64,000 nucleotides of DNA from Pseudochrobactrum saccharolyticum (GTDB taxonomy: Bacteria > Pseudomonadota > Alphaproteobacteria > Rhizobiales > Rhizobiaceae), in contig NZ_VZPG01000001.1 in the NCBI RefSeq assembly GCF_008801715.1, positions 434,001 to 498,000 of the forward strand, written 5' to 3'. A program made the translations under genes and the position numbers. The notes beneath the pieces are model-generated. The model was not told where the DNA came from. It made no database searches and worked only from the letters and a program-made list of their open reading frames with translations. Shown here one piece after another: positions 49,007-57,773 of this stretch (within the stretch, counting starts at the first letter, position 1; each line of letters begins with the position of its first letter).

Positions 49007-49831
49007 TCAGCCGAGGCGGAAAGCTGCCTGTTCATCACGCTGGCGCTGTACCACGCGGCGCTTATTGACGACCGAAGCGATAATCACGCCGGTAGCCACC
49101 AGACCGATCAGCAATGTACATACCGCATTGATCTCCGGTGTTACGCCGAGACGCACCTGACTGTAGATTTTCATCGGCAGTGTTGTAGCACCCGGCCCCG
49201 AAGTGAAGCTCGCGATTACCAAATCATCCAGTGACAATGTGAAAGCCAGCATCCAGCCGGAAACCACCGCAGGCAGAATAATCGGCAGGGTGATTTTCAT
49301 AAAAGTTGTCACCGGCGGTGCTCCGAGATCCATCGCCGCTTCTTCCAGCGAGCGATCAAAACTCACCAGACGCGACTGCACAACCACCGCCACAAAACAC
49401 ATGGCAAAGGTGATATGCGCCAATGTCACTGTCCAGAAGCCGCGGTCAAAACCGACAGCCACAAACAGCAACAGCAAGGACAGGCCGGTAATCACTTCTG
49501 GCATTACCAGCGGCGCATAGATCATGCCGGAGAACAAGGTGCGGCCGCGAAAGCGCGTATAGCGGGTCAAAGCCAGAGCACCCAGAGTGCCAAGCACCGT
49601 GGCAATCGTGGCCGACAAGACGCCGACACGCAGGGTTACCCATGCAGCATCTTTAAGCCCCTGATTGTTGAAAAGCTCGACATACCATTTGACCGAGAAA
49701 CCCGACCAGACCGTCACCAGACGCGATTCATTGAAGGAATAAATCACCAGCAGCACAATCGGCAGATAGAGAAAGGCAAAGCCCAGCACCACCGAGACAA
49801 TGTTAAAACGTGACCAGGATGTTGTGTTCAT
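49007..49831 (-). CDS. potI: Putrescine ABC transporter permease
   Basis: Inner-membrane permease of the PotFGHI putrescine importer. Six hydrophobic helices, with the cytoplasmic EAA loop LEEAAMDLGAPPVTTFMKITLP at about 165-186 (a standard ABC-permease coupling motif). Opens VVLGFAFLYLPIVLLVIYSF. 274 aa. Its ATG overlaps the potH stop (TAATG), indicating translational coupling. Last gene of the pot block. Confidence 0.93.
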   Translation of the reverse strand: MNTTSWSRFNIVSVVLGFAFLYLPIVLLVIYSFNESRLVTVWSGFSVKWYVELFNNQGLKDAAWVTLRVGVLSATIATVLGTLGALALTRYTRFRGRTLFSGMIYAPLVMPEVITGLSLLLLFVAVGFDRGFWTVTLAHITFAMCFVAVVVQSRLVSFDRSLEEAAMDLGAPPVTTFMKITLPIILPAVVSGWMLAFTLSLDDLVIASFTSGPGATTLPMKIYSQVRLGVTPEINAVCTLLIGLVATGVIIASVVNKRRVVQRQRDEQAAFRLG

Positions 49832-50742
49832 TATTTGCCACTCCCCTCGGCACGGGTCTGCATTTTCTGGAACAGCACAATCGGAATAACCAGAATAACC
49901 AGCAGCACCACTGCCACGGCAGCCGAAACCGGCCAGTCACGGTTGGAGAAGAACTCGCTCCACAGGGTCTTACCAATCATCAATGTGCTGGAACCGCCAA
50001 GCAGATCAGGGATCACGAACTCACCGATTGCCGGAATGAAAACCAGCATCGATCCGGCAATCACACCCGGCAAAGCCAGCGGGAATGTAATTTTCCAGAA
50101 GGCTTTCAGCGGTGTGCAGCCAAGATCCTGTGCCGCTTCAATCAGCGAATAGTCCATCTTTTCCAATGCGGAATAGATCGGTAGCACCATGAATGGCAGA
50201 TAGGAATAGACAATACCGATATAAATCGCGGTATCCGTATTCAGGATCGTCAGCGGCGTGTCGATAATATTCAGCGACATCAGAAACTGGTTGAGCAGGC
50301 CTTCCGGTTTCAGGATCGCAATCCATGCATAAACGCGGATCAGGAAGGATGTCCAGAATGGCAGGATCACCAGCATCAGCAAGGTCGGGCGCAATGTCAG
50401 CGGTGCACGCGCCATGCCATAGGCCAGCGGAAAACCGATCAGCAGCGCCAGAAAAGTTGAAACTGCCGCAATTTTTACGCTCGACAAATAGGCCTTGTAA
50501 TAGAGCGAATCCTGCGTCAGCCAGATATAATTCTCGAAAGAAAATTGCTGGATTTTCTGCCAGATGACACTGAGCCCGTCACTCCAGAAAAAGCGCGGAT
50601 CATAGGCCGGTATCGCCATCGCCACCTGCGACAGAGAAATTTTGAAAACAATGAAGAACGGGATCAGGAAAAACAGACCGAGCCAGATATAAGGCACGGC
50701 GATCACCGCTCTGGAAGCAATAGCTGCAATTAATTTTTGCAT
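49831..50742 (-). CDS. potH: Putrescine ABC transporter permease
   Basis: Companion permease of PotI. Multiple helices with an EAA loop LIEAAQDLGCTPLKAFWKIT (about 200-219) and the typical potH opening VIAVPYIWLGLFFLIPFFIVFK. 303 aa, normal. It ends in a TAATG overlap with potI and is separated from potG by 179 bp containing a mosaic repeat, so readthrough or a separate promoter is needed. Confidence 0.93.
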   Translation of the reverse strand: MQKLIAAIASRAVIAVPYIWLGLFFLIPFFIVFKISLSQVAMAIPAYDPRFFWSDGLSVIWQKIQQFSFENYIWLTQDSLYYKAYLSSVKIAAVSTFLALLIGFPLAYGMARAPLTLRPTLLMLVILPFWTSFLIRVYAWIAILKPEGLLNQFLMSLNIIDTPLTILNTDTAIYIGIVYSYLPFMVLPIYSALEKMDYSLIEAAQDLGCTPLKAFWKITFPLALPGVIAGSMLVFIPAIGEFVIPDLLGGSSTLMIGKTLWSEFFSNRDWPVSAAVAVVLLVILVIPIVLFQKMQTRAEGSGK

Positions 50743-50761
50743 GGACTACCCCTCAATTCTT

Positions 50762-50917
50762 TAGAGCATAATTCCTTAAACTTGAAACAGTTTTAGATGA
50801 AATTATGCTCTAGTTTTAAAGTGTTAGAGCGACCTTTGTGCGCCTATCGGGCGCACGGCGCTCTAATGACGCGCATTTTGTCCGAAAACCGCTCACATTT
50901 TTCGGAATGCGCTTTAG
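50762..50917. repeat. Three-module mosaic palindromic repeat
   Basis: Module 1: TAGAGCATAATT ... AATTATGCTCTA (50762-50812). Module 2: TAGAGCG ... CGCTCTA with the inner stem GTGCGCC/GGCGCAC (50825-50865). Module 3: CGCGCATTTTGTCCG, AAAACCGCTCACATTTTTCGG and AATGCGCTTTAGG (50868-50917). Modules recur singly or in other combinations at 14730, 26360, 39283 and 46818. The structure resembles rhizobial RIME or Brucella Bru-RS intergenic mosaics. Confidence 0.8.
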
Positions 50918-50921
50918 GTGA

Positions 50922-52067
50922 TCAGGCAACCAGAACCATACCGGCATCATCTTCAAACGACACCCAGACCTGTTCATCATAACCCAGCGGATCTTCAGTG
51001 CGGCGCACGGAGTTCATGCTGGAGGCCTTGATGGTGCGGCCATTCGGCAGACGCACATGGAACACGTTCATATCGCCGAAATAGGCGATATCCCAGAGTT
51101 CACCCTGCAAGGCATTGATCGACGCATCCTCCGGCTTCTCGCGGCTGATGGTTATTTTCTCAGGGCGGATCGCATACCAGACCTTCTGACCGGCATGCAG
51201 ATCTTTACCGGTTTTGGTACGGATGGCGACATTGTTTGCCGGACTGTCAATATCCGCTTCGCCATTGGCAAAACGGCTGATTTCGCCCTCGATAATGTTA
51301 ATATTGCCGATAAAGTCGGCCACAAATTTGCTGCTCGGCGCCTCATAGACCTCAGCCGGTGTCGCCACCTGCATGATCTGGCCTTTATCCAGCACAGCGA
51401 TACGGTCAGCCATGGTCATCGCTTCTTCCTGATCGTGGGTGACGATCAGGAAGGTCAGACCGAGATTCATCTGCAAATCCATCAGCTCGAACTGGGTTTC
51501 TTCGCGCAGCTTCTTATCCAGCGCACCCAGCGGCTCATCCAGCAGCAAAACTTTCGGGCGTTTAGCCACAGCGCGCGCCAAAGCTACACGCTGGCGCTGA
51601 CCGCCAGAAAGCTGATGCGGCTTGCGCTTGGCATATTTCTCCAGCTTCACCAGTTTCAGCATATCGTTCACACGATCTGCCATTTCCGATTTGGCCATGC
51701 CGTCCTGTTTCAGACCGAAACCAATATTCTGCTCAACAGTCATATGTGGGAACAAAGCATAGGACTGGAACATCATATTCACAGGACGTTTATAGGGAGG
51801 AATGCCGCGCATATCCTGCCCGTCCAGCATGATACGACCGGAAGTCGGCTCTTCAAAACCCGCCAGCATACGCATCAAAGTGGATTTACCGCTGCCCGAT
51901 GCGCCCAGCAGCGCAAAAAACTCGCGGTTAAAAATATTCAGCGACAGATCATCAATCACCGTCACATCGTCGAATTTTTTGACGATGTTTTCGAATGAAA
52001 TATAGGGCTTGGCTGCCGGATCGTTCCAAGGTGAGAACTTGCGGCGGAAACTACCAAAAGATTTCAT
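50922..52067 (-). CDS. potG: Putrescine ABC transporter ATP-binding protein
   Basis: ATPase of the importer. Walker A GASGSGKST (55-63), Q-loop FQSYALFPHM, signature LSGGQRQRVALARA, Walker B VLLLDEPLGALD and the H-loop THDQEEAM are intact. A C-terminal TOBE-type domain (from about 250, then WYAIRPEKITI) is present. 381 aa, normal. Follows potF by 150 bp with an intervening hairpin. Confidence 0.95.
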   Translation of the reverse strand: MKSFGSFRRKFSPWNDPAAKPYISFENIVKKFDDVTVIDDLSLNIFNREFFALLGASGSGKSTLMRMLAGFEEPTSGRIMLDGQDMRGIPPYKRPVNMMFQSYALFPHMTVEQNIGFGLKQDGMAKSEMADRVNDMLKLVKLEKYAKRKPHQLSGGQRQRVALARAVAKRPKVLLLDEPLGALDKKLREETQFELMDLQMNLGLTFLIVTHDQEEAMTMADRIAVLDKGQIMQVATPAEVYEAPSSKFVADFIGNINIIEGEISRFANGEADIDSPANNVAIRTKTGKDLHAGQKVWYAIRPEKITISREKPEDASINALQGELWDIAYFGDMNVFHVRLPNGRTIKASSMNSVRRTEDPLGYDEQVWVSFEDDAGMVLVA

Positions 52068-52177
52068 GCTGTTCCCCTCATATTGCGGGTCTTGTAAGCC
52101 TTAAACATATTTGAAATGTCGCGGATAAAATTCCGGAAACCTGTGCATCCGGTTTGTGGTCTTGTTGCAGGCCGTAA

Positions 52178-52205
52178 AACAAACGGGGCATTTGCCCCGT
52201 TTGTT
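52178..52205 (-). terminator. Intercistronic hairpin between potF and potG
   Basis: AACAAACGGGGCA and TGCCCCGTTTGTT form a 13-bp stem, followed on the minus strand by TTTTAC. It sits 12 bp after the potF stop and upstream of potG, so it may attenuate or stabilise the potF message. Confidence 0.75.
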
Positions 52206-52216
52206 CCCTGATCTGC

Positions 52217-53329
52217 TTAGTGCCCTGTCACAATCTTGGTCCAGGTGCGGGTTGCCATCTGGTTGATTTTCGGCGGGTAAGGCATCGGAACGAAGAGCTG
52301 TTTCATCACTTCTTCACTCGGATAAACCGCCGGATCATTCAGCAGTTCCTTGTCGATGAATTCCTGCGATGCCTTGTTGCCATTGGCGTAAAACACATAG
52401 TCCGAAGCCTTGGCGATCACTTCAGGACGCATGATATAATTGATAAATTCATGCGCTTCTTCAACATGTTTGGCATCTGCCGGAATGGCCATCTGGTCAA
52501 ACCACATCAGAGCGCCCTCTTTCGGAATGGAATAGCCGATTTCCACGCCGTTTTTGGCTTCTTCCGCACGGTCACGTGCCTGAAAAATATCACCCGAATA
52601 GCCGACAGCCATGCAGATATCGCCATTGGCCAGCGCATTAATATATTCAGACGAATGGAATTTACGGATATTCGGACGGATGCTTAAGTAAAGTTCTTCG
52701 GCCTTGGCGAAGCTTTCAGCGGTTGGGTTATTGGTATCAAAGCCCAGATAATGCAGCGCCGGACGCAGCATTTCACTGCCTGAATCCAGCAGATAAATAC
52801 CGCAATCTTTCAGCTTTGCCGAATTTTCAGGCTTGAACAGCACATCCCAGCTGTCGATTTCGTCAACACCAAGCGCTTCCTTGATCTTAGCTTTGTTGTA
52901 ACCGATCCCTGTGGTGCCCCACATATAGTTGACCGAATATTCATTGCCCGGATCATAAGCGACGGTGCGTTTGGTGATCTCGTCCCACATATTTTTCAGG
53001 TTCGGCAGTTTGTCTTTATCCAGTTTCTGGAAAACGCCTGCCGGAATCTGACGGCCCATAAATTCAGCGGAAGGCACAACAATGTCATAACCGCTGCCAC
53101 CGGCCAGCAATTTTGTCTCAAGGATTTCGTTGGAATCATACACGTCGTAAACGACTTTGATGCCGGTTTCCTTGGTGAAATCTTTCAGGATGGAATCATC
53201 AATATAATCAGACCAGTTATAGATGTTCAGCACGCGCTCCTGCGCAGCAGCCGGCAGAACAGGCAGCAGTGCGGCAAGTGCCACACAGCTGGCAGAAACA
53301 TATGAAAGCAAATGGGCTTTGATCTTCAT
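52217..53329 (-). CDS. potF: Putrescine-binding periplasmic protein
   Basis: Solute-binding protein delivering putrescine to PotHI-PotG. Signal peptide (MKIKAHLLSYVSASCVALAA...) ends near PAAAQ (residue 30). Mature start ERVLNIYNWSDYIDDSILKDF, with GYDIVVPSAEFMGRQ and YSVNYMWGTTGIGYN, is diagnostic of PotD/PotF. 370 aa, the same length as E. coli PotF. It is the first gene of the pot block. Confidence 0.94.
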   Translation of the reverse strand: MKIKAHLLSYVSASCVALAALLPVLPAAAQERVLNIYNWSDYIDDSILKDFTKETGIKVVYDVYDSNEILETKLLAGGSGYDIVVPSAEFMGRQIPAGVFQKLDKDKLPNLKNMWDEITKRTVAYDPGNEYSVNYMWGTTGIGYNKAKIKEALGVDEIDSWDVLFKPENSAKLKDCGIYLLDSGSEMLRPALHYLGFDTNNPTAESFAKAEELYLSIRPNIRKFHSSEYINALANGDICMAVGYSGDIFQARDRAEEAKNGVEIGYSIPKEGALMWFDQMAIPADAKHVEEAHEFINYIMRPEVIAKASDYVFYANGNKASQEFIDKELLNDPAVYPSEEVMKQLFVPMPYPPKINQMATRTWTKIVTGH

Positions 53330-53662
53330 CAGTCACTCCGTCCAGAAAGCTTTATGGGGCAAAAGCCTTGCAAGCCAAATCATCCCTCACACATTGCCCT
53401 TCAATGTGCATTCTCCGTTACCTTTTGAGATTAATTTGCTTTCGTCAACGGAAAGATGACGCTTAAACCGCATAGCGCCGATTATTTGAATTTAATGAAC
53501 ACAATTTTAAACTTTGTGTGTCCTTCAGGGCGCACAAAAGGATATTTTATCCGGTGAAAACGGGTGCCGGATAACCGGGATATAAGCCTTATCTTTCAAA
53601 GATATGCTACACAGAAACCATAACAGGCAAAATGCCCGAATCTTACCCGCCTTTAACGCCCT
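53330..53662. other. Region between potF and the XRE regulator
   Basis: Presumed potF promoter region and regulator 3' end. A partial hairpin TTTGTGTG ... CGCACAAA (about 53514-53539) is visible. No gene seen. Confidence 0.35.
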
Positions 53663-55090
53663 TTACTGGAAGTCATAGGCAGAGAAACCAGAGACCATTT
53701 CATCCAGCGCCAGCGGGCGGGTGAGCGGCGGTTCGGCACGGGCAAGGCAAGCCTGCCTCTCACATAAACGACAGGCCGTACCAACCGGACTGACAGCAGA
53801 GCCGGAAGACATGCCCGCCAGATAGGTCGCATAGACCGTATCCTGCGCCACAGATGCATCACAGCCCAGCATCAGCACTGTCCGGCGAGGCTGTTCGCCA
53901 AATCCGGTTTGCGGTCCTTCAACTGTGCGGCTGATGGTCAGATATTGCGTTTTATCCGGCAGTTCCACCTGCTCCGCCAGATATTGCTGCGGATGGGAAA
54001 AAGCATTGTAAACTTGCAACTTCGGACAGGCACCGCCAAAACGCGCCTGCGGAAAACCCTGCGCTCCGAAATGCCGCAAGCGGTTTCCGGCCTGATCGAT
54101 CTCCTGCAAGAAGAAAGCAATACCGGTAGCGCCTTGCTTTTGCAGACTAGTCAGACGGCAAGCCACCTGCTCAAAAGACACGTTGAAACGCGCGCGCAGC
54201 ACATCAATGTCGTATTTTGCACGCTGCGCCGCTTCACGAAACGGCGTATAGGGCATCATCAAAGCATGGGCTGCATAGCGCAGCAGCTCAAACCGCGCGA
54301 TGCGTTTTGCTTCCGCAGAGCTCAGCTTCAAATCTTCCAGCTCTGCACCGATCACCACCTGCATACGAATAGAAGCAGCCTCCATGGCAATCTCACGTGT
54401 CTGGTCAAAGATCGACAAACGCTCGGAGATAAACAACCGCAATGAGTGGCGATCATAACGCCGACGCCAGTTCGGCATAGTCGCGGCTGGCAATGTACGA
54501 ACGGTAATCGACTGCTCACGTTTCAGCCATTGTTTCAGTGCAACAGCCAGCCCGTCTTCCGATTTCAGCAGGCGGTTAAAACTGTCGGCCTCCGCTTCAA
54601 TCCGCTCGAAATAATGCGGCTTGCGCGCCAGCACTTCGCGCACTTCATCTAATGGCAGGCGTGTCGGCGCAAGGCTCAGTGCTTTGCCCTCGCGCACCAT
54701 CATATCGGACAGGTCTGTGAGACGCTTTTGCTGCTCCCGATAGGCGCGGAATAATTTCAGTACGCCCGCAGCTGCATTGGGCGCGGCCTCGCAAATATCA
54801 ATCAGCTCCTGATCGCCCGGCAGTTCACCGGCCAAAAGCGGCTCGGAAAACACTTCCTTCAGACCGGCCAGCACCGAGCCGGTTTCTTCCTGCAACTGAT
54901 CCAGATCCACTTTATAGACCGAGGCCAGCTTCAACAGCAGCTGCACCGTTAACGGCCGCTGATTGCGCTCAATCAGATTGAGATAGGATGGCGAGATACC
55001 CAAATCCTCGGCCATCGCAACCTGTGTCAGCGCCCGCTCATTGCGGATACGCCGAATACGCGCACCGGCAAATATTTTACGTTCTGCCAC
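53663..55090 (-). CDS. XRE-family transcriptional regulator, short-chain fatty acyl (RamB-like) type
   Basis: Regulator expected to control acetate/propionate metabolism. N-terminal HTH (about 8-62, RIRRIRNERALTQVAMAED, LGISPSYLNLIERNQRPLT). The middle (about 210-330) is an IrrE/ImmA-like domain, but the usual zinc HExxH is absent (the region reads RFELLRYAAHALMMPYTPF). The C-terminal DUF2083-type domain has CRLCERQACLARAEPP and ends EMVSGFSAYDFQ. It is divergent from aceA, the arrangement reported for RamB-type regulators of aceA. 475 aa, normal. Effector not readable. Confidence 0.88.
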   Translation of the reverse strand: MAERKIFAGARIRRIRNERALTQVAMAEDLGISPSYLNLIERNQRPLTVQLLLKLASVYKVDLDQLQEETGSVLAGLKEVFSEPLLAGELPGDQELIDICEAAPNAAAGVLKLFRAYREQQKRLTDLSDMMVREGKALSLAPTRLPLDEVREVLARKPHYFERIEAEADSFNRLLKSEDGLAVALKQWLKREQSITVRTLPAATMPNWRRRYDRHSLRLFISERLSIFDQTREIAMEAASIRMQVVIGAELEDLKLSSAEAKRIARFELLRYAAHALMMPYTPFREAAQRAKYDIDVLRARFNVSFEQVACRLTSLQKQGATGIAFFLQEIDQAGNRLRHFGAQGFPQARFGGACPKLQVYNAFSHPQQYLAEQVELPDKTQYLTISRTVEGPQTGFGEQPRRTVLMLGCDASVAQDTVYATYLAGMSSGSAVSPVGTACRLCERQACLARAEPPLTRPLALDEMVSGFSAYDFQ

Positions 55091-55160
55091 AGGTCTGCCC
55101 CTCCAAGAAACAACCGGATTTATCCGATCTGTAAAGAATGTGACTAATTCTTACGATTTG

Positions 55161-55190
55161 TCAAATTTACAAAACTTACAAATTTACAAA
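55161..55190. promoter_or_regulatory. Candidate operator: three TTACAAA repeats between the regulator and aceA
   Basis: TTACAAA at 55167, 55176 and 55184 (8-9 bp apart), in the 254-bp divergent promoter region. A neighbouring GTAAAGAAT ... ATTCTTAC inverted repeat (about 55131-55154) adds to the symmetry. A site for the adjacent regulator is inferred, not shown. Confidence 0.45.
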
Positions 55191-55344
55191 CCCATACTGT
55201 CAAAACACATACAGCATAACCCGAATAAAATGCTGTTATTGCGTATTTTTCTCGCCAATATATGCAGCATCTGTAAATCTGGTCACAGACAAAACAAGCA
55301 TTCAACTCAAAATCTGATGACACGGTTTTACAGGATATCTGATC

Positions 55345-56634
<1,290 letters not shown>

Positions 56635-56799
56635 GCAGAAGACGGATCAGCAGAGCCGGACTCCAGTCAACTCTGCATAACAGCCATCCGTAGCCGGTTT
56701 CTCTCCTTCACCCAGCCTTATGGCACCCTTCCGGCTACGGATATTCACCTCAAACGCAACTTCAGCTCACGACCTGACTATAACCCAAGGATAAAGACC

Positions 56800-57033
56800 A
56801 TGATGACCAAACCACAGGTTAAAGAACGGGCCGAAGAACAAGCTTCGGCTATGACAGAAGACCAGAAGGCTGCAATCCGCATGCTGGCCAATGATCTTCA
56901 CCGCCTCAACCACGCTGTTATGAAAGCCGTTGATGCAGGCGTATCCGTTGAGCTGGTGCGCTCCGCCCGCCATCATGGTGGCGAAGGCCAGTGGGGTGAT
57001 CTGCTGACACCGGTTGTTGTAACCCGCAGTTAA
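56800..57033 (+). CDS. Small conserved hypothetical protein downstream of aceA
   Basis: 77 aa, predicted soluble and helical: MTKPQVKERAEEQASAMTED, then LANDLHRLNHAVMKAVDAGVSVELVRSARHH, ending GGEGQWGDLLTPVVVTRS. AAGGA ribosome site in place. No characterised family; such small genes follow aceA in relatives, from memory. The last 18 codons plus stop are the first unit of a 112-bp tandem repeat, so the C-terminus is recopied twice downstream. Confidence 0.75.
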   Translation: MMTKPQVKERAEEQASAMTEDQKAAIRMLANDLHRLNHAVMKAVDAGVSVELVRSARHHGGEGQWGDLLTPVVVTRS

Positions 57034-57271
57034 ACTATGCAGCCTTCGCCACCATGCTCTTTTAAATTGCATGCCTGCGGCAATGCGGGACGGCGAAGGC
57101 CAGTGGGGTGATCTGCTGACACCGGTTGTTGTAACCCGCAGTTAAACTTTACAGTTTTCGCCACCATGCTCTTTTAAATTGCATGCCTGCGGCAATGCGG
57201 GACGGCGAAGGCCAGCGGGGTGATCTGCTGACGCCGGTTGTTGTAACCCGCAGTTAAACTTTACAGTTTTC
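56980..57271 (+). repeat. 112-bp tandem repeat carrying the 3' end of the preceding gene
   Basis: Units start at 56980, 57092 and 57204: two full 112-bp units and a 68-bp partial one. Each holds GEGQ(W/R)GDLLTPVVVTRS and a stop. In copies 2 and 3 an ATG lies in frame upstream (57071-57145 and 57183-57257, 24 residues, MPAAMRDGEGQ...), without a ribosome site. The period is not a multiple of three. An outer inverted repeat CATGGTGGCGAAGGC (56974) / GCCTTCGCCACCATG (57042) spans the gene's stop codon. Confidence 0.9.
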
Positions 57272-57288
57272 CTAAGCATCCTCCTATT

Positions 57289-57315
57289 GCCCTGCCGTTT
57301 TTAAGGCGGCAGGGC
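57289..57315 (+). terminator. Possible terminator after the repeat array
   Basis: GCCCTGCCG ... CGGCAGGGC stem of 9 bp with a TTTTTAAGG loop. No T-tract follows, so it is weak as a classical terminator. Confidence 0.5.
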
Positions 57316-57390
57316 AGCATCCAGATTTCTCAGGTTCGGCTCCATCCCCCCAACCACCCTTCCCGCATTTCCTCAGGGTGGTATTTTTAA

Positions 57391-57530
57391 GTGTCTAAAT
57401 CAAAAAGCGGCTGGCATGAGCGAAAATGGTGGTTTGCGAGCATCGGAACGGAGCGTACAAAGAGTACGTGAGTACCGAAGCACAGAAAATTGCCATTTGC
57501 AGCCATGTCAGGTGATTTTAGATCAGACAC
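57391..57530. repeat. 140-bp imperfect inverted repeat
   Basis: The outer ends are GTGTCT / AGACAC and the centre is GTAC - AAAGA - GTAC. Arms align imperfectly, e.g. CTGGCATGAGCG ... GAAAATGG ... GCATCGGAACGG with the reverse complement CTGACATGGCTG ... CAAATGG ... GCTTCGGTACTC. No ORF inside. It looks like a decayed mobile or structural repeat. The flanking 57316-57390 and 57531-57719 show no gene. Confidence 0.65.
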
Positions 57531-57719
57531 GAATGGGGCCGCACAATCGCAGGTTGCTCTGATATCATGACTGATTACCTTGCATTATCCTCAAATTCTT
57601 CAAGGTATTTCCGGGCAGCCTGCGTATTTCAAAAACCATCATTTTCAACAGCTCACGCCAAAAAATATTTTTGACAACAGGACTTACGCTTACGCACACA
57701 AATGCTACTCTGTTTGTTA

Positions 57720-57748
57720 AAGGTCACATGAGAAGCTATAGTGACCTT
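57720..57748 (+). promoter_or_regulatory. Inverted repeat AAGGTCAC-N13-GTGACCTT before the puuA-like gene
   Basis: A perfect 8-bp inverted repeat ending 25 bp before the start codon. Position suggests an operator, or a hairpin in the mRNA leader. The binding protein is unknown. Confidence 0.5.
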
Positions 57749-57773
57749 AACGTAAACAGCTATCCGGTGATTA

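Noticed and set aside
56980..57271. CRISPR array interpretation of the 112-bp repeats
   Set aside because: The repeats are contiguous without spacers, long, and derived from a coding tail; no cas genes are in the window.
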